A DNA stretch of 44,365 nucleotides from Lentisphaerota bacterium (lineage in GTDB: Bacteria; Verrucomicrobiota; Lentisphaeria; Victivallales; Victivallaceae). Under the pieces are notes generated by a model. The model was not told where the DNA came from. It saw nothing but the letters and a program-made list of their open reading frames with translations, and searched no databases. The position numbers were made by a program, and so were the translations under genes. Shown here piece after piece: positions 17,133 to 25,083 of the stretch. Every line of letters starts with the position of its first letter. Within the stretch, counting starts at the first letter, position 1. The stretch lies in assembly GCA_015061525.1 (NCBI GenBank), contig SUWK01000016.1, positions 1 through 44,365 on the forward strand, read 5' to 3'.

Positions 17133-17840
17133 TCAATTCTGCCGGACGGATAAATCCCTTTCCATATCAAAATCATCCGTTTCAAGCCACGCCCACGGTG
17201 TCCGGGAACGCGGAATGACCCCTCCCGAAAACCTCAAATTTTCCGGAACCATCGTACAAGCTGCTTCAAACGTCTTACTTCCGGATACTCCACAATATCC
17301 GCGCGCCAGCTCTCTGCCGGAAGCACTGAATATTGCTTCAACCTTGAAATCAACTTTGCTGCACTCCCGTATCCGGCCATTTGCCTGACGGCTGTACCGG
17401 TCCAGGAACCCTCCCGGAATAAACATCATCACCGCATGACGTTTACCGTCACCGCGAATCGTGTAGAACTCCGTCTTCCCGGTGTACATACCGTAAAGCT
17501 CCTTACCGCCGACCTTCAATCCGGTATTCTGCAACACCTTGACGTCCAATTTCAAATCATCAACAAAACCGCCCAGCATCAGCGTATAACCCGAACGGTT
17601 TTTTTTTAACGCAGGTTCCGGCATCGACACCTTCTCTGCAATATACTCCACGCGGATCATCAACCATTGATTGACCGATCTGCTTCTTGAAGAATTAACA
17701 TTTCCGCGCCGATGCTCGATCACCGGAGTTTTTACCAGCTGCACGTCCACATCCACATCGGATATCAACCCTCCGGCAACTGCTGCCGGAATCCACATCA
17801 GCATTGCAACTGCCGATAAAATTTTTCCGGCGACCGGCAT
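17133..17840 (-). CDS. Exported protein, probably Amuc_1102-like
   Basis: This 235-residue product has a signal peptide (residues 1-23, ending AAVAGG). The mature part is beta-rich, with an N-terminal VDVDVQL strand and a central segment (VLQNTGLKVGGKELYGMYTG). I recognise no catalytic motif. Its place upstream of the pilM-like gene fits the Amuc_1102 family, which is pilus-associated. GGGGA about 8 bases upstream supports the start at 17840. It begins 19 bases after secG. Confidence 0.6.
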   Translation of the reverse strand: MPVAGKILSAVAMLMWIPAAVAGGLISDVDVDVQLVKTPVIEHRRGNVNSSRSRSVNQWLMIRVEYIAEKVSMPEPALKKNRSGYTLMLGGFVDDLKLDVKVLQNTGLKVGGKELYGMYTGKTEFYTIRGDGKRHAVMMFIPGGFLDRYSRQANGRIRECSKVDFKVEAIFSASGRELARGYCGVSGSKTFEAACTMVPENLRFSGGVIPRSRTPWAWLETDDFDMERDLSVRQN

Positions 17841-17859
17841 ACCTCACATCCCCACGCAG

Positions 17860-18165
17860 TTATTTGCTCTCTCCGGCGGCCTTTTCCTCCACCAGCAATT
17901 TCTCCCGCAAATCATCGCCTTCTCCGCCGGAACTGCGGCCGATAACCGCCGCCAGACCGAGCGCGATCACAAAAAACACCGCCGTCAGCACCACAGTTGT
18001 TTTAGTAAGATGACTGCCGGCTTTTCCGCCGAAAACCGATTCACCGACACCACCAAACGCCGCACCCATACCACCGGATTTGGCAGGCTGGATCAAGATC
18101 AGCGCGATCAGCAGCAGCGCGATGATGAAAAGCACCACATAAAGCAATACTGTCAAAATTGGCAT
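17860..18165 (-). CDS. secG: Preprotein translocase subunit SecG
   Basis: SecG is the small subunit of the SecYEG channel in the inner membrane. The 101-residue product has the two-helix layout: helix one at about 3-26 (VLLYVVLFIIALLLIALIL), the conserved loop IQPAKSGGMGAAFGG, and helix two at about 58-80. The tail is charged. It lies 60 bases after tpiA, as in many bacteria. The long run of exported pilus-like proteins just downstream will depend on this export route. Confidence 0.92.
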   Translation of the reverse strand: MPILTVLLYVVLFIIALLLIALILIQPAKSGGMGAAFGGVGESVFGGKAGSHLTKTTVVLTAVFFVIALGLAAVIGRSSGGEGDDLREKLLVEEKAAGESK

Positions 18166-18225
18166 TTTTCCCTCTCAAAACTTAACCGTCCCCCGGATCT
18201 TTACCGGGAAACAGGAAATCATTAA

Positions 18226-18999
18226 TTACTTGCCGAGAGCTTCCTTGACCAGATCAGCAAAACTGTCAGCTTTGAGCGCGGCACCGCCGATCAGACCGCC
18301 ATCAATATCTTTCTGCGCAACCAGTTCGCGGGCATTGGAAGCCTTCATGCTGCCGCCGTACTGGATACGGACTTTCTCTGCGACCTCTTCACCAAACATG
18401 GCAGCGATCTCTTTACGGATATGCGCATGAGTTTCCTGGGCAACTTCCGGAGTAGCAGTTTTTCCGGTACCGATCGCCCAGACCGGCTCGTAAGCGACGA
18501 TGGTTTTCGCCATCTCTTCTGCGGAAATACCATCAAAACCACCGCGGATCTGGCGGGTAAGAACCTCTTCGGTCTTGCCGTTTTCGCGTTCATCAAGCAA
18601 TTCACCGATGCAGACGATCGGAATCAAATCATACTTCAATGCAGCTTTCAGACGGGCGTTGACCGTGGCATCGGTTTCACCGAAATACTGACGGCGTTCA
18701 CTGTGACCGATGATAACATACTCAACACCGGCACTTTTCAGCATATCGCCGGAAATCTCACCGGTAAACGCACCATTGTCGGCCCAATGGATATTCTGGG
18801 CACCGACCTTGATCGCCGTGCCTTTGACCGCTTCAACCACAGCACCGATCGTGGTAAAGGGCGGGCAAACCACCACATCTGCTTCGCAGCAGCAGCAGCC
18901 CTGACTGCAAATCGCCTTGAGATCGTCGATCAGAGCTTTGCCTTCGGCGGCATTTTTGTTCATTTTCCAGTTACCGGCAATAATTACTTTACGAGCCAT
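18226..18999 (-). CDS. tpiA: Triosephosphate isomerase
   Basis: This enzyme interconverts dihydroxyacetone phosphate and glyceraldehyde 3-phosphate in glycolysis. The 257-residue TIM barrel keeps all catalytic residues: Lys12 in NWKMN, His99 in IGHSERR, and Glu171 in AYEPVWAIGTGKT. The phosphate loops YGGSMKASN and GGLIGGAAL are also present. The open frame extends upstream, but GAAGG before the ATG at 18999 and the usual N-terminus MARKVIIAGNWK set the start. One oddity is a run of four cysteines at 35-38 (QGCCCCEAD) in a surface loop after helix 1. It is the first gene after the strong promoter at 19087-19115. Confidence 0.96.
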   Translation of the reverse strand: MARKVIIAGNWKMNKNAAEGKALIDDLKAICSQGCCCCEADVVVCPPFTTIGAVVEAVKGTAIKVGAQNIHWADNGAFTGEISGDMLKSAGVEYVIIGHSERRQYFGETDATVNARLKAALKYDLIPIVCIGELLDERENGKTEEVLTRQIRGGFDGISAEEMAKTIVAYEPVWAIGTGKTATPEVAQETHAHIRKEIAAMFGEEVAEKVRIQYGGSMKASNARELVAQKDIDGGLIGGAALKADSFADLVKEALGK

Positions 19000-19086
19000 T
19001 TTCAACCTTCTTTCTTTAAGCTTTAATATATTTATCTTCGTATTAAAACACAATCCACCTGCACATAAAAAATCCGCAGACTGAAA

Positions 19087-19115
19087 AATATAGCATACAA
19101 AATGCTTTATGTCAA
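19087..19115 (-). promoter_or_regulatory. Strong sigma-70 promoter for tpiA-secG and the pilus-like genes
   Basis: Read on the minus strand, a perfect TTGACA (19115-19110) and TATATT (19092-19087) are separated by 17 bases, with TGC just before the -10 (extended -10). Transcription would start near 19080, leaving a leader of about 80 bases before tpiA. Gaps between the genes downstream are short (15-60 bases), and the first clear terminator is at 5657-5682. Confidence 0.8.
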
Positions 19116-19116
19116 G

Positions 19117-19554
19117 TCATTTCTCTTCGACAGCCGCAGTTTTTTCATCTTCTGCGCCAACTTTTACCGCCACGGCCCGCGCCACGGCTGTTCTCCGCCA
19201 GATTATCCACAACGAAAAAGCTCCGGAAGAAGATGTGGTAAATTCAACATCCTCCACCGAATCCGCATCAAGTTTTTCCAGGTGGGAATCCAGCGTCCGC
19301 CGCAAATCGTAACGATGCAGCGCATTCTGAAAAATTTTATATTCATGCCGGTTCGGCCGGGTCGCGGAACCGCTCCACAACGGTATCAGGTTGAATAGAA
19401 ACATCCCACGATTGACAGCAGTCAGATGCCACACAGCCTGATTACCGGACGAACTGCGCGCACCGGGAACCGCCTTTTCCCACTTCAGTGTGGAAGTATG
19501 CGCACACCCGGCACAAAGCAATACCAGCAGAATGATCGCAGTAAAATGCCTCAT
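19117..19554 (-). CDS. Small lipoprotein of unknown function
   Basis: The 145-residue product starts with a lipoprotein signal peptide (MRHFTAIILLVLLCAGC); the lipobox cysteine is residue 17. The mature part contains a WHLTAVNRGMFLFNLIPLWSG segment, a pattern seen in small uncharacterised outer-membrane lipoproteins, and an Ala/Val/Glu-rich tail. No enzymatic motif is visible. Its ATG overlaps the stop of the RsmE/TPR gene (ATGA), so the two are translationally coupled. It ends just before the tpiA promoter. Confidence 0.7.
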   Translation of the reverse strand: MRHFTAIILLVLLCAGCAHTSTLKWEKAVPGARSSSGNQAVWHLTAVNRGMFLFNLIPLWSGSATRPNRHEYKIFQNALHRYDLRRTLDSHLEKLDADSVEDVEFTTSSSGAFSLWIIWRRTAVARAVAVKVGAEDEKTAAVEEK

Positions 19555-20711
19555 TTTCTTTCCCGCAGCTGCTTACGGAGCTGATTGGCGATCCGGATCT
19601 GATTTTCCAACTGCGCCTTGGCGGAACTGACAGTGGCACGAAGCGTTTCACACTCCTCTTTCAGCGCCTGGAATTCGACATCTGAAACCGATGACACCGG
19701 AGCTGCACCAAACTTCTTGACCGCATTGTTACGCAAAGTCACGATGGCATTTTCAGCTTCAACTCTGCCGTCGGCATTAGGCGGAACCACTTTGAGATAC
19801 ATCTCGTAAGCGTAGATCGCTTCCAAAGGCTCATCAAGATTTTCATCACACACCTTTGCCAGAGCGATATAACCGTTGGGATCTTCCGGATTTTTGGCAA
19901 TAGCCTTGCGGAAACACTCGCGGGCACCGGCAGCATCGCCGCTCTCAAGCAGACTTTTGCCTTTGGTCAGCAAAGCCGCATTGTCATCCGAGCAGGAACA
20001 ACCGGCAATAAACACCGTAAAAAGCAGTATCAGTACGGCACTCAATTTACGCAATACCGCCAGCGCACACACGGCAGCAGTTTCCAGACGCAGGACGTAA
20101 GGTCCGAGGTTAAGGGGTTGAGCATCACATTTTTCCATCATTTGCAGTTCCTCCGGGGCAAAGCCCCCTTCCGGTCCGATCACGACCGCCTTGGCACTGG
20201 CAGACCCCCCGCCATGCTCCAACGGTGTTATTGAACCATAATATATTTTTATGTTTTCCTGTTGCAACTTTTTCAACGCATCCGGCAATTTTTCCTCCTT
20301 TTCCACCACCGGCAGAAAAGGATTGCCCGACTGCTTGCACGCTTCCCGCAGCAGAAGATCCCACCTTTCCCGGGGACCACCCTCTGCTACAGATCGCATA
20401 CAACGCACCGGACGGATGCTCCACACGCCCAATTCAGCTGCCTGTTTCAGCAGTTGATCAAGCTTTTGTTTACGCGGCAGCGCACAGCACAGATGCAATT
20501 TTTCCTCCGGCTCCGGAATCACCTCTTTAGCAGTTACCAGCAGCCGTTTATTTTCAACCACAGCCTGTGCGCGACATCCTTTGCCGTCGAGTATTTCCAC
20601 AAATTCTCCGTCACGCGCCCGCAACACCTTGAAAAGATGTTCCGCTTCACGGCTGTCCGGAACAGCATACCCGCCGGTATCCGGAATATCTGTACAAAAA
20701 ACCCGATGCAT
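19551..20711 (-). CDS. rsmE: 16S rRNA m3U1498 methyltransferase RsmE fused in frame to a TPR lipoprotein
   Basis: Residues 1 to about 222 are a complete RsmE: MHRVFC start, KVLRARDGEFVE, the SPOUT knot VIGPEGGFAPEEL (177-189) and the normal end LRLETAAVCALAVL. Without a stop codon, the frame continues into what looks like a separate lipoprotein: a hydrophobic stretch from about 223, a lipobox IAGC (235-238), a TPR-type repeat (about 246-310) and a coiled-coil tail. The chain may be a true fusion with RsmE in the cytoplasm and TPR in the periplasm. Alternatively a second start (TTG at 20054 or 20045, or GTG at 20072) makes the lipoprotein separately, or a lost stop codon or sequence error joins them. 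No strong ribosome site precedes the internal starts. The start at 20711 has AGGGAAG upstream. Confidence 0.82.
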   Translation of the reverse strand: MHRVFCTDIPDTGGYAVPDSREAEHLFKVLRARDGEFVEILDGKGCRAQAVVENKRLLVTAKEVIPEPEEKLHLCCALPRKQKLDQLLKQAAELGVWSIRPVRCMRSVAEGGPRERWDLLLREACKQSGNPFLPVVEKEEKLPDALKKLQQENIKIYYGSITPLEHGGGSASAKAVVIGPEGGFAPEELQMMEKCDAQPLNLGPYVLRLETAAVCALAVLRKLSAVLILLFTVFIAGCSCSDDNAALLTKGKSLLESGDAAGARECFRKAIAKNPEDPNGYIALAKVCDENLDEPLEAIYAYEMYLKVVPPNADGRVEAENAIVTLRNNAVKKFGAAPVSSVSDVEFQALKEECETLRATVSSAKAQLENQIRIANQLRKQLRERK

Positions 20712-20809
20712 TATTAAAAAACTTCCCTGTTCAGAAAAAATCAAAAAATCATCTCTTCTATAATTTACATGACCTCAAATGCAAATTCAAGCGCAAAAAT
20801 CAATTCCAT
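20712..20809. other. AT-rich gap between ABC permease and rsmE
   Basis: The 98-base gap contains no hairpin with a T run, so the end of the long ABC-transporter unit is not marked by an obvious terminator. A weak minus-strand promoter can be drawn (TTGCAT, 16 bases, TATAGA), which would serve rsmE. Confidence 0.35.
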
Positions 20810-22483
20810 TCAAAATTTAAATATCGCTCCGATCTTTCTTCCCATCAATATCCCCGCCGATACCAGCGTCACCGCCAGAAATGCCATCGCCCACACCCCG
20901 AATGCCGATGCCGATGCCGGCCCCGCACCCAATATCTGCGACAGTTCCAACAGTGCTTTGGTTATCGGGAAAAAGATACTCTTCTGCGCAAGAATAAGCG
21001 AATCAGATACTTCAAGCATGGAGAAGCTGAATGCGAAAAGTCCGCCGACCAGCAAATTTGCGCTTATCAGCGGAAACGTGATCCGGCACATGGTACGCAC
21101 CGGCCCGGCACCGAAATTACGTGCCGCGTTTTCCAACTCTTCCGGAGTCTGCTCCAAACCGGCAGTCACTGCTCTTACCACATACGGTATCCGGCGCACC
21201 GCATACGCGATCGCCAGCAGCCACAGCGGATTTTCCACCGGATTGAATATCGCACGCGCCCAGGCGTACTCTGCCGTCATTCCCAGAAATCCGAACGCGA
21301 TCACCAGTCCGGGGATCGCCAGCGGCAGCATGGAAAGCAGATCCAGCAATCCGGCCCCGCGCAATTTCCAGCGGCTGGAGATCAATGCCGTCAACGTTCC
21401 GCATATCACCGCTATCAGCATTGCCAGCGCAGAGTACCGCAGACTGTTGACGATCGACGGCAGAACCAACGGATTGGACAAGGCATTGTCGAAGTGTTCA
21501 AGCGTAAATACCTGCGGCAGAACTGAATCATACCAGCGCAGAGAAAACGCCGATCCGATCAGTGCCAGATGCGGCATCACTGAAAGCAGTGCCACCAGCA
21601 AAAACGCACCGGCCGGCAGAAATTTGCGCCATCCGGCAAGTTTCTCTGCTCTTGATCCCATCGTACCCTTAACGGCAGCAGCTCCGGAAGGGGTACTGAA
21701 AATTTTACGCATCAACAGATATATCAGTGCCGACACGGTCAGCATTATCACCACCAATGAATAAGGCAGCGGATTATTATCCAACTCATGCAGCCCGTTG
21801 AAAACCTGCACCGGAGTCACCCGGTTGTAACCGAACATCAACGGAGTACCCAGTTCCGTAAAGCTCCACACCATCACAATGCTGCCGCCGGCAAGAAAAC
21901 CGCTCTTCAACAGCGGCAGTTTTATGCGGAAAAATCGCTGCCGGCGGTTCGCCCCCAGATTCGCTGCCGCATCGGATAATGTCGGGTCGATATTTCCAAG
22001 TGCAGTAATAAGATTCAAATAAAATATCGGGTAAAGGTGCAGCGCTTCAATCACGCACACCGACCAGAATTTCCCCTCTCCGCCGAGAAAATCAATGCGT
22101 GACAAACCGCATTGAGTCAGAATACTGTTGACCACCCCGTAGTAACCGAGTATCTGCTGGAAACCCAATGCCCCCACAAAAGGCGGCAGGATCATCGGCA
22201 GCAGCATCAATATGGAACAATACTCTTTGCCGGGAAAATCGTACCGGTCATACAGCAATGCCAGAGTCAGCGAGATCATCGCCACGATGCCGGTAGTTAC
22301 CAATGCGATGGCAAAACTGTTGAACAATCCCTCACGGTAGACCGGTGAACGGAATATCTCTATTATCAACTGCCAATCGCACCCCTCTCCCACGACCGTG
22401 AAAAGCGGCAGCAAAAGAAACATCACCAGAAACAATGCCAGTAACAGCATCAGCAAATATTGGATAACCCTGCGGAAAATCAT
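20810..22483 (-). CDS. Ferric-iron-type ABC transporter permease (FbpB/AfuB family)
   Basis: This 557-residue inner-membrane protein carries two fused permease halves (about 12 helices), as in FbpB and ThiP. Each half has an EAA loop that contacts the ATPase: ALGNIDPTLSDAAANLG near 165 and GLEQTPEELENAARNFG near 445. The fused form fits the iron or thiamine class of importers. Its ATG follows directly after the TAA of the binding-protein gene, with GGAGGG upstream, so the subunits are made together. The charged insert near 265-290 separates the halves. The exact substrate is not proven by sequence. Confidence 0.9.
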   Translation of the reverse strand: MIFRRVIQYLLMLLLALFLVMFLLLPLFTVVGEGCDWQLIIEIFRSPVYREGLFNSFAIALVTTGIVAMISLTLALLYDRYDFPGKEYCSILMLLPMILPPFVGALGFQQILGYYGVVNSILTQCGLSRIDFLGGEGKFWSVCVIEALHLYPIFYLNLITALGNIDPTLSDAAANLGANRRQRFFRIKLPLLKSGFLAGGSIVMVWSFTELGTPLMFGYNRVTPVQVFNGLHELDNNPLPYSLVVIMLTVSALIYLLMRKIFSTPSGAAAVKGTMGSRAEKLAGWRKFLPAGAFLLVALLSVMPHLALIGSAFSLRWYDSVLPQVFTLEHFDNALSNPLVLPSIVNSLRYSALAMLIAVICGTLTALISSRWKLRGAGLLDLLSMLPLAIPGLVIAFGFLGMTAEYAWARAIFNPVENPLWLLAIAYAVRRIPYVVRAVTAGLEQTPEELENAARNFGAGPVRTMCRITFPLISANLLVGGLFAFSFSMLEVSDSLILAQKSIFFPITKALLELSQILGAGPASASAFGVWAMAFLAVTLVSAGILMGRKIGAIFKF

Positions 22484-24043
22484 TTACTTTCCCTCCTTCG
22501 CCAGACGTTCAGCATCCCGGTAGTTCTGCCGGGCATTCTCACTCCAGTGCCTCAAAACCGCCGCCACATCCGACGCTGAATGCTCTTTACTGATCTGCAA
22601 TGATTTTGCCGCTTCTGCGGCATCTTGATACTCAAAGGGCAATGCGTTGAATACAGCCATAGCCTGCGGCACTTTATCCGGACCGCCTGCGGCGATGATC
22701 GCCTGCCATGCCGCTTGCAGTTCCACGTGGGGGTCAAGCATCAACGCTTTGATGACCTGCCGCAAAAGCGTATAGTACCTTCCCGTCCATTTGGCACGGT
22801 ATTCAAAATCCGCTCCGGAAGCGTATGGATTGTAATCCTTTTTGAAAATATACTCCTGAAACTCTTTGGCATAAAGTTCACGCCGCACCGGCGCACGGCT
22901 CAATGTGGTCTTCTCCGGGCCGCCCGGAGTTCCCGCCTTGAAAGCATGAAGTTTCTGTCCCTCGATGGAAAGAAGAAAATCCACGAACTCTTCCGCCACT
23001 TTCCTATTTGGCGCACCGCGCAATATCTGCACCGGATCGGCACCGACGGCGGTTCCGCCTTTGGGCATGACATACACCACTTTGCTGTCCCCGTGACAAT
23101 GTTCACTCCAAAGCACTTCCGTAAATCCGTAAGTATCTATCGCCGTTCCGGCTGCAGCATTGCCGGTGCCGACTTCACCGACCACTCTGGAAGCGGAATC
23201 GGTCAAAGTTCTGGCGTTGGCAAAAATCCTTTTCAACAGATTCAGTCCATCCCGCCATCCGGCATCCGGAGTTCCTGCCTGCGCCATGCACTGCTGGATA
23301 ATGATCTCGTAACACTTGTTGGCTGAACCGGATTTGGTCGGATCGGCAAGCACCAGAGTATTGAAAAATCTGCCGTCACCCAGATCGCTCCAGCGTTCAG
23401 GCGGAGCAGAGTTTTTCAACTCATTTATCCGGTTGCAGTTGTAGAGTATCCCGAATGTGGAAAGCACCACTCCGTAGTATTTTCCTTCCGGGTGACAGAT
23501 CTTGTCGCCGCCGAAATCCGACGGTATGGCATTTTCCCCGAACCACTCCGGATGACGCAATGCTGCTTTACCGTCCACCGCGTAACCGCGGTCTGCCATC
23601 CGGCTGTGTTCAAATGTTCCGCCGCCGGCAAAAACATCTATACCGATACCGACATTTGAGTTCAGAAACTTCTGACGTGCCCAGTGATCACCGCGTTTTT
23701 TATCGTTGAATACGTCTCCGTACTCTTTCTGCCACTCCACACCCTCTTTTTCCAGGAAGAAACGGAACTCCGCCCGGAAACGGTCTTCAATATAACGCGT
23801 AATATCAGATGTCCCGCCGGGAGTACGGAAATCTATACGCACATCCCGGTCATGTTTTGCCTTGTACCACTTGCGGAACGCCTGTTCATACTCGTCACGG
23901 ATAGTCTTGTTGTGCGCGCAGATGACCACCACCGTATCCACATCGTCAGCAAAGATCGTCTTTACCTCATCTTTGCGGAAATAAAACGGCAATGCCAGCA
24001 ATATCCCCATCAGTACTGCACAAATCAGCAACCTTGTCCACAT
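22484..24043 (-). CDS. Membrane-anchored ABC substrate-binding protein
   Basis: This 519-residue extracytoplasmic binding protein is of the iron/spermidine type. An N-terminal hydrophobic segment (LLICAVLMGILLALPFYF) lacks a lipobox and may stay as an anchor. The family segments are visible: VVVICAHNKTIRDEYEQAF near 38-56, GGGTFEHSRMADRGY, YYGVVLSTFGILYN, NTLVLADPTKSGSA and YVMPKGGTAVGADPVQI. It is longer than the usual 340 residues of FbpA because of inserts and a C-terminal extension. GAGGTG supports the start at 24043, 10 bases after the ATPase stop. Iron is the likely ligand, but no Tyr-Tyr ferric pair could be confidently placed. Confidence 0.85.
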   Translation of the reverse strand: MWTRLLICAVLMGILLALPFYFRKDEVKTIFADDVDTVVVICAHNKTIRDEYEQAFRKWYKAKHDRDVRIDFRTPGGTSDITRYIEDRFRAEFRFFLEKEGVEWQKEYGDVFNDKKRGDHWARQKFLNSNVGIGIDVFAGGGTFEHSRMADRGYAVDGKAALRHPEWFGENAIPSDFGGDKICHPEGKYYGVVLSTFGILYNCNRINELKNSAPPERWSDLGDGRFFNTLVLADPTKSGSANKCYEIIIQQCMAQAGTPDAGWRDGLNLLKRIFANARTLTDSASRVVGEVGTGNAAAGTAIDTYGFTEVLWSEHCHGDSKVVYVMPKGGTAVGADPVQILRGAPNRKVAEEFVDFLLSIEGQKLHAFKAGTPGGPEKTTLSRAPVRRELYAKEFQEYIFKKDYNPYASGADFEYRAKWTGRYYTLLRQVIKALMLDPHVELQAAWQAIIAAGGPDKVPQAMAVFNALPFEYQDAAEAAKSLQISKEHSASDVAAVLRHWSENARQNYRDAERLAKEGK

Positions 24044-24053
24044 ATTGCCCACC

Positions 24054-25079
24054 TCACTGCATGGCAATCAGAAAACCGTCATCAAACACAAGCATCACCT
24101 CATCACCGATACAGCGCGGCGCAGGAGCGATCTCTTTCAATGCCAGTTCACACTCCCCGGCGCGGCAGAGCCATTCAGCAGAGTCACCGAGAAAGGTGCT
24201 GCCGGTGATCACAGCGCGAAATGCCCCGGCTGTTCCGGGAGCAGCGAAACGGATGCGTTCCGGCCGGATCGCTCCGCAAACGGCATTTTCCACACTTCCT
24301 GCAAGCGGAAAAGTGCCGAACCCGGTAATCAGTTTTCCGTTTTCCACCTTGCCGTCAATAAAGTTGATATCACCCAGAAATGAACCGCAGAAACGGTTTG
24401 CCGGACGCTCATAAAGTTCACGCGGAGTTCCGAACTGACTGATTTTACCGTCTTTGAGAACCGCCATCCGGTCAGCCATGCTCAACGCCTCCTGCCGGTC
24501 ATGAGTCACATATATTGCAGTTTGCCCCCGGGAGCGGCAGATGCGCACGATCTCACTGCGCATGGTGTCACGCAGACGGGCATCCAGATTGGAAAGCGGC
24601 TCATCCAGCAGCAGCACCGCCGGACGCACCGCCAATGCACGTGCCAATGCCACGCGCTGCTGCTGTCCTCCGGAAAGCGACGGTATCCGGCGGTCAGCAC
24701 AATCGGCAAGCTGAACCGCCTCCAATGCTGAAGTCACCTCTTCTTTGAGCCTTTTGCCGCTGACACCCAATATCCGCAGACCGAACGCGATATTTTCAAA
24801 TACCGACAAGTGCGGCCACAGAGCATAGTTCTGAAACATCATAGCTGCCTGACGTTTTTCCGGCGGCAGAGAAGATATTTCCACTCCGTCAAACTTTATA
24901 CTCCCGGAATCCTGTTTTTCCAAACCGGCAAGGATCCGCAGCAAAGTGGATTTACCGCATCCGGAAGGTCCGAGCAGAAAAAACAATTCGCCGGGTTTGA
25001 CCTCCAGCGACAACTCATCCAGCACCCGCTTGCCGGGCACGAAACTTTTACAAATCCCATCCAAAAAAACCGCTGCCAT
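24054..25079 (-). CDS. ABC transporter ATPase (FbpC/PotA family)
   Basis: This 341-residue ATPase energises the adjacent permease. All motifs are present: Walker A GPSGCGKST (about 38-46), signature LSGGQQQRVALARAL near 135, Walker B LLLDEPLSNLD near 157, and switch His in VTHDRQEAL near 192. A C-terminal TOBE-type regulatory domain follows (GAIRPERIRFA). It begins 4 bases after the sigma-factor gene stop, with GGAGGA 10 bases upstream of the ATG located in the end of that gene. The transporter is thus co-transcribed with a sigma factor, an unusual arrangement. Confidence 0.92.
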   Translation of the reverse strand: MAAVFLDGICKSFVPGKRVLDELSLEVKPGELFFLLGPSGCGKSTLLRILAGLEKQDSGSIKFDGVEISSLPPEKRQAAMMFQNYALWPHLSVFENIAFGLRILGVSGKRLKEEVTSALEAVQLADCADRRIPSLSGGQQQRVALARALAVRPAVLLLDEPLSNLDARLRDTMRSEIVRICRSRGQTAIYVTHDRQEALSMADRMAVLKDGKISQFGTPRELYERPANRFCGSFLGDINFIDGKVENGKLITGFGTFPLAGSVENAVCGAIRPERIRFAAPGTAGAFRAVITGSTFLGDSAEWLCRAGECELALKEIAPAPRCIGDEVMLVFDDGFLIAMQ

Positions 25080-25083
25080 TCTA

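Noticed and set aside
20769-21764. 331-codon plus-strand frame opposite the ABC permease
   Set aside because: It is a shadow of the permease; the composition (Ala/Ser/Asn-rich) and lack of domains argue against a gene.
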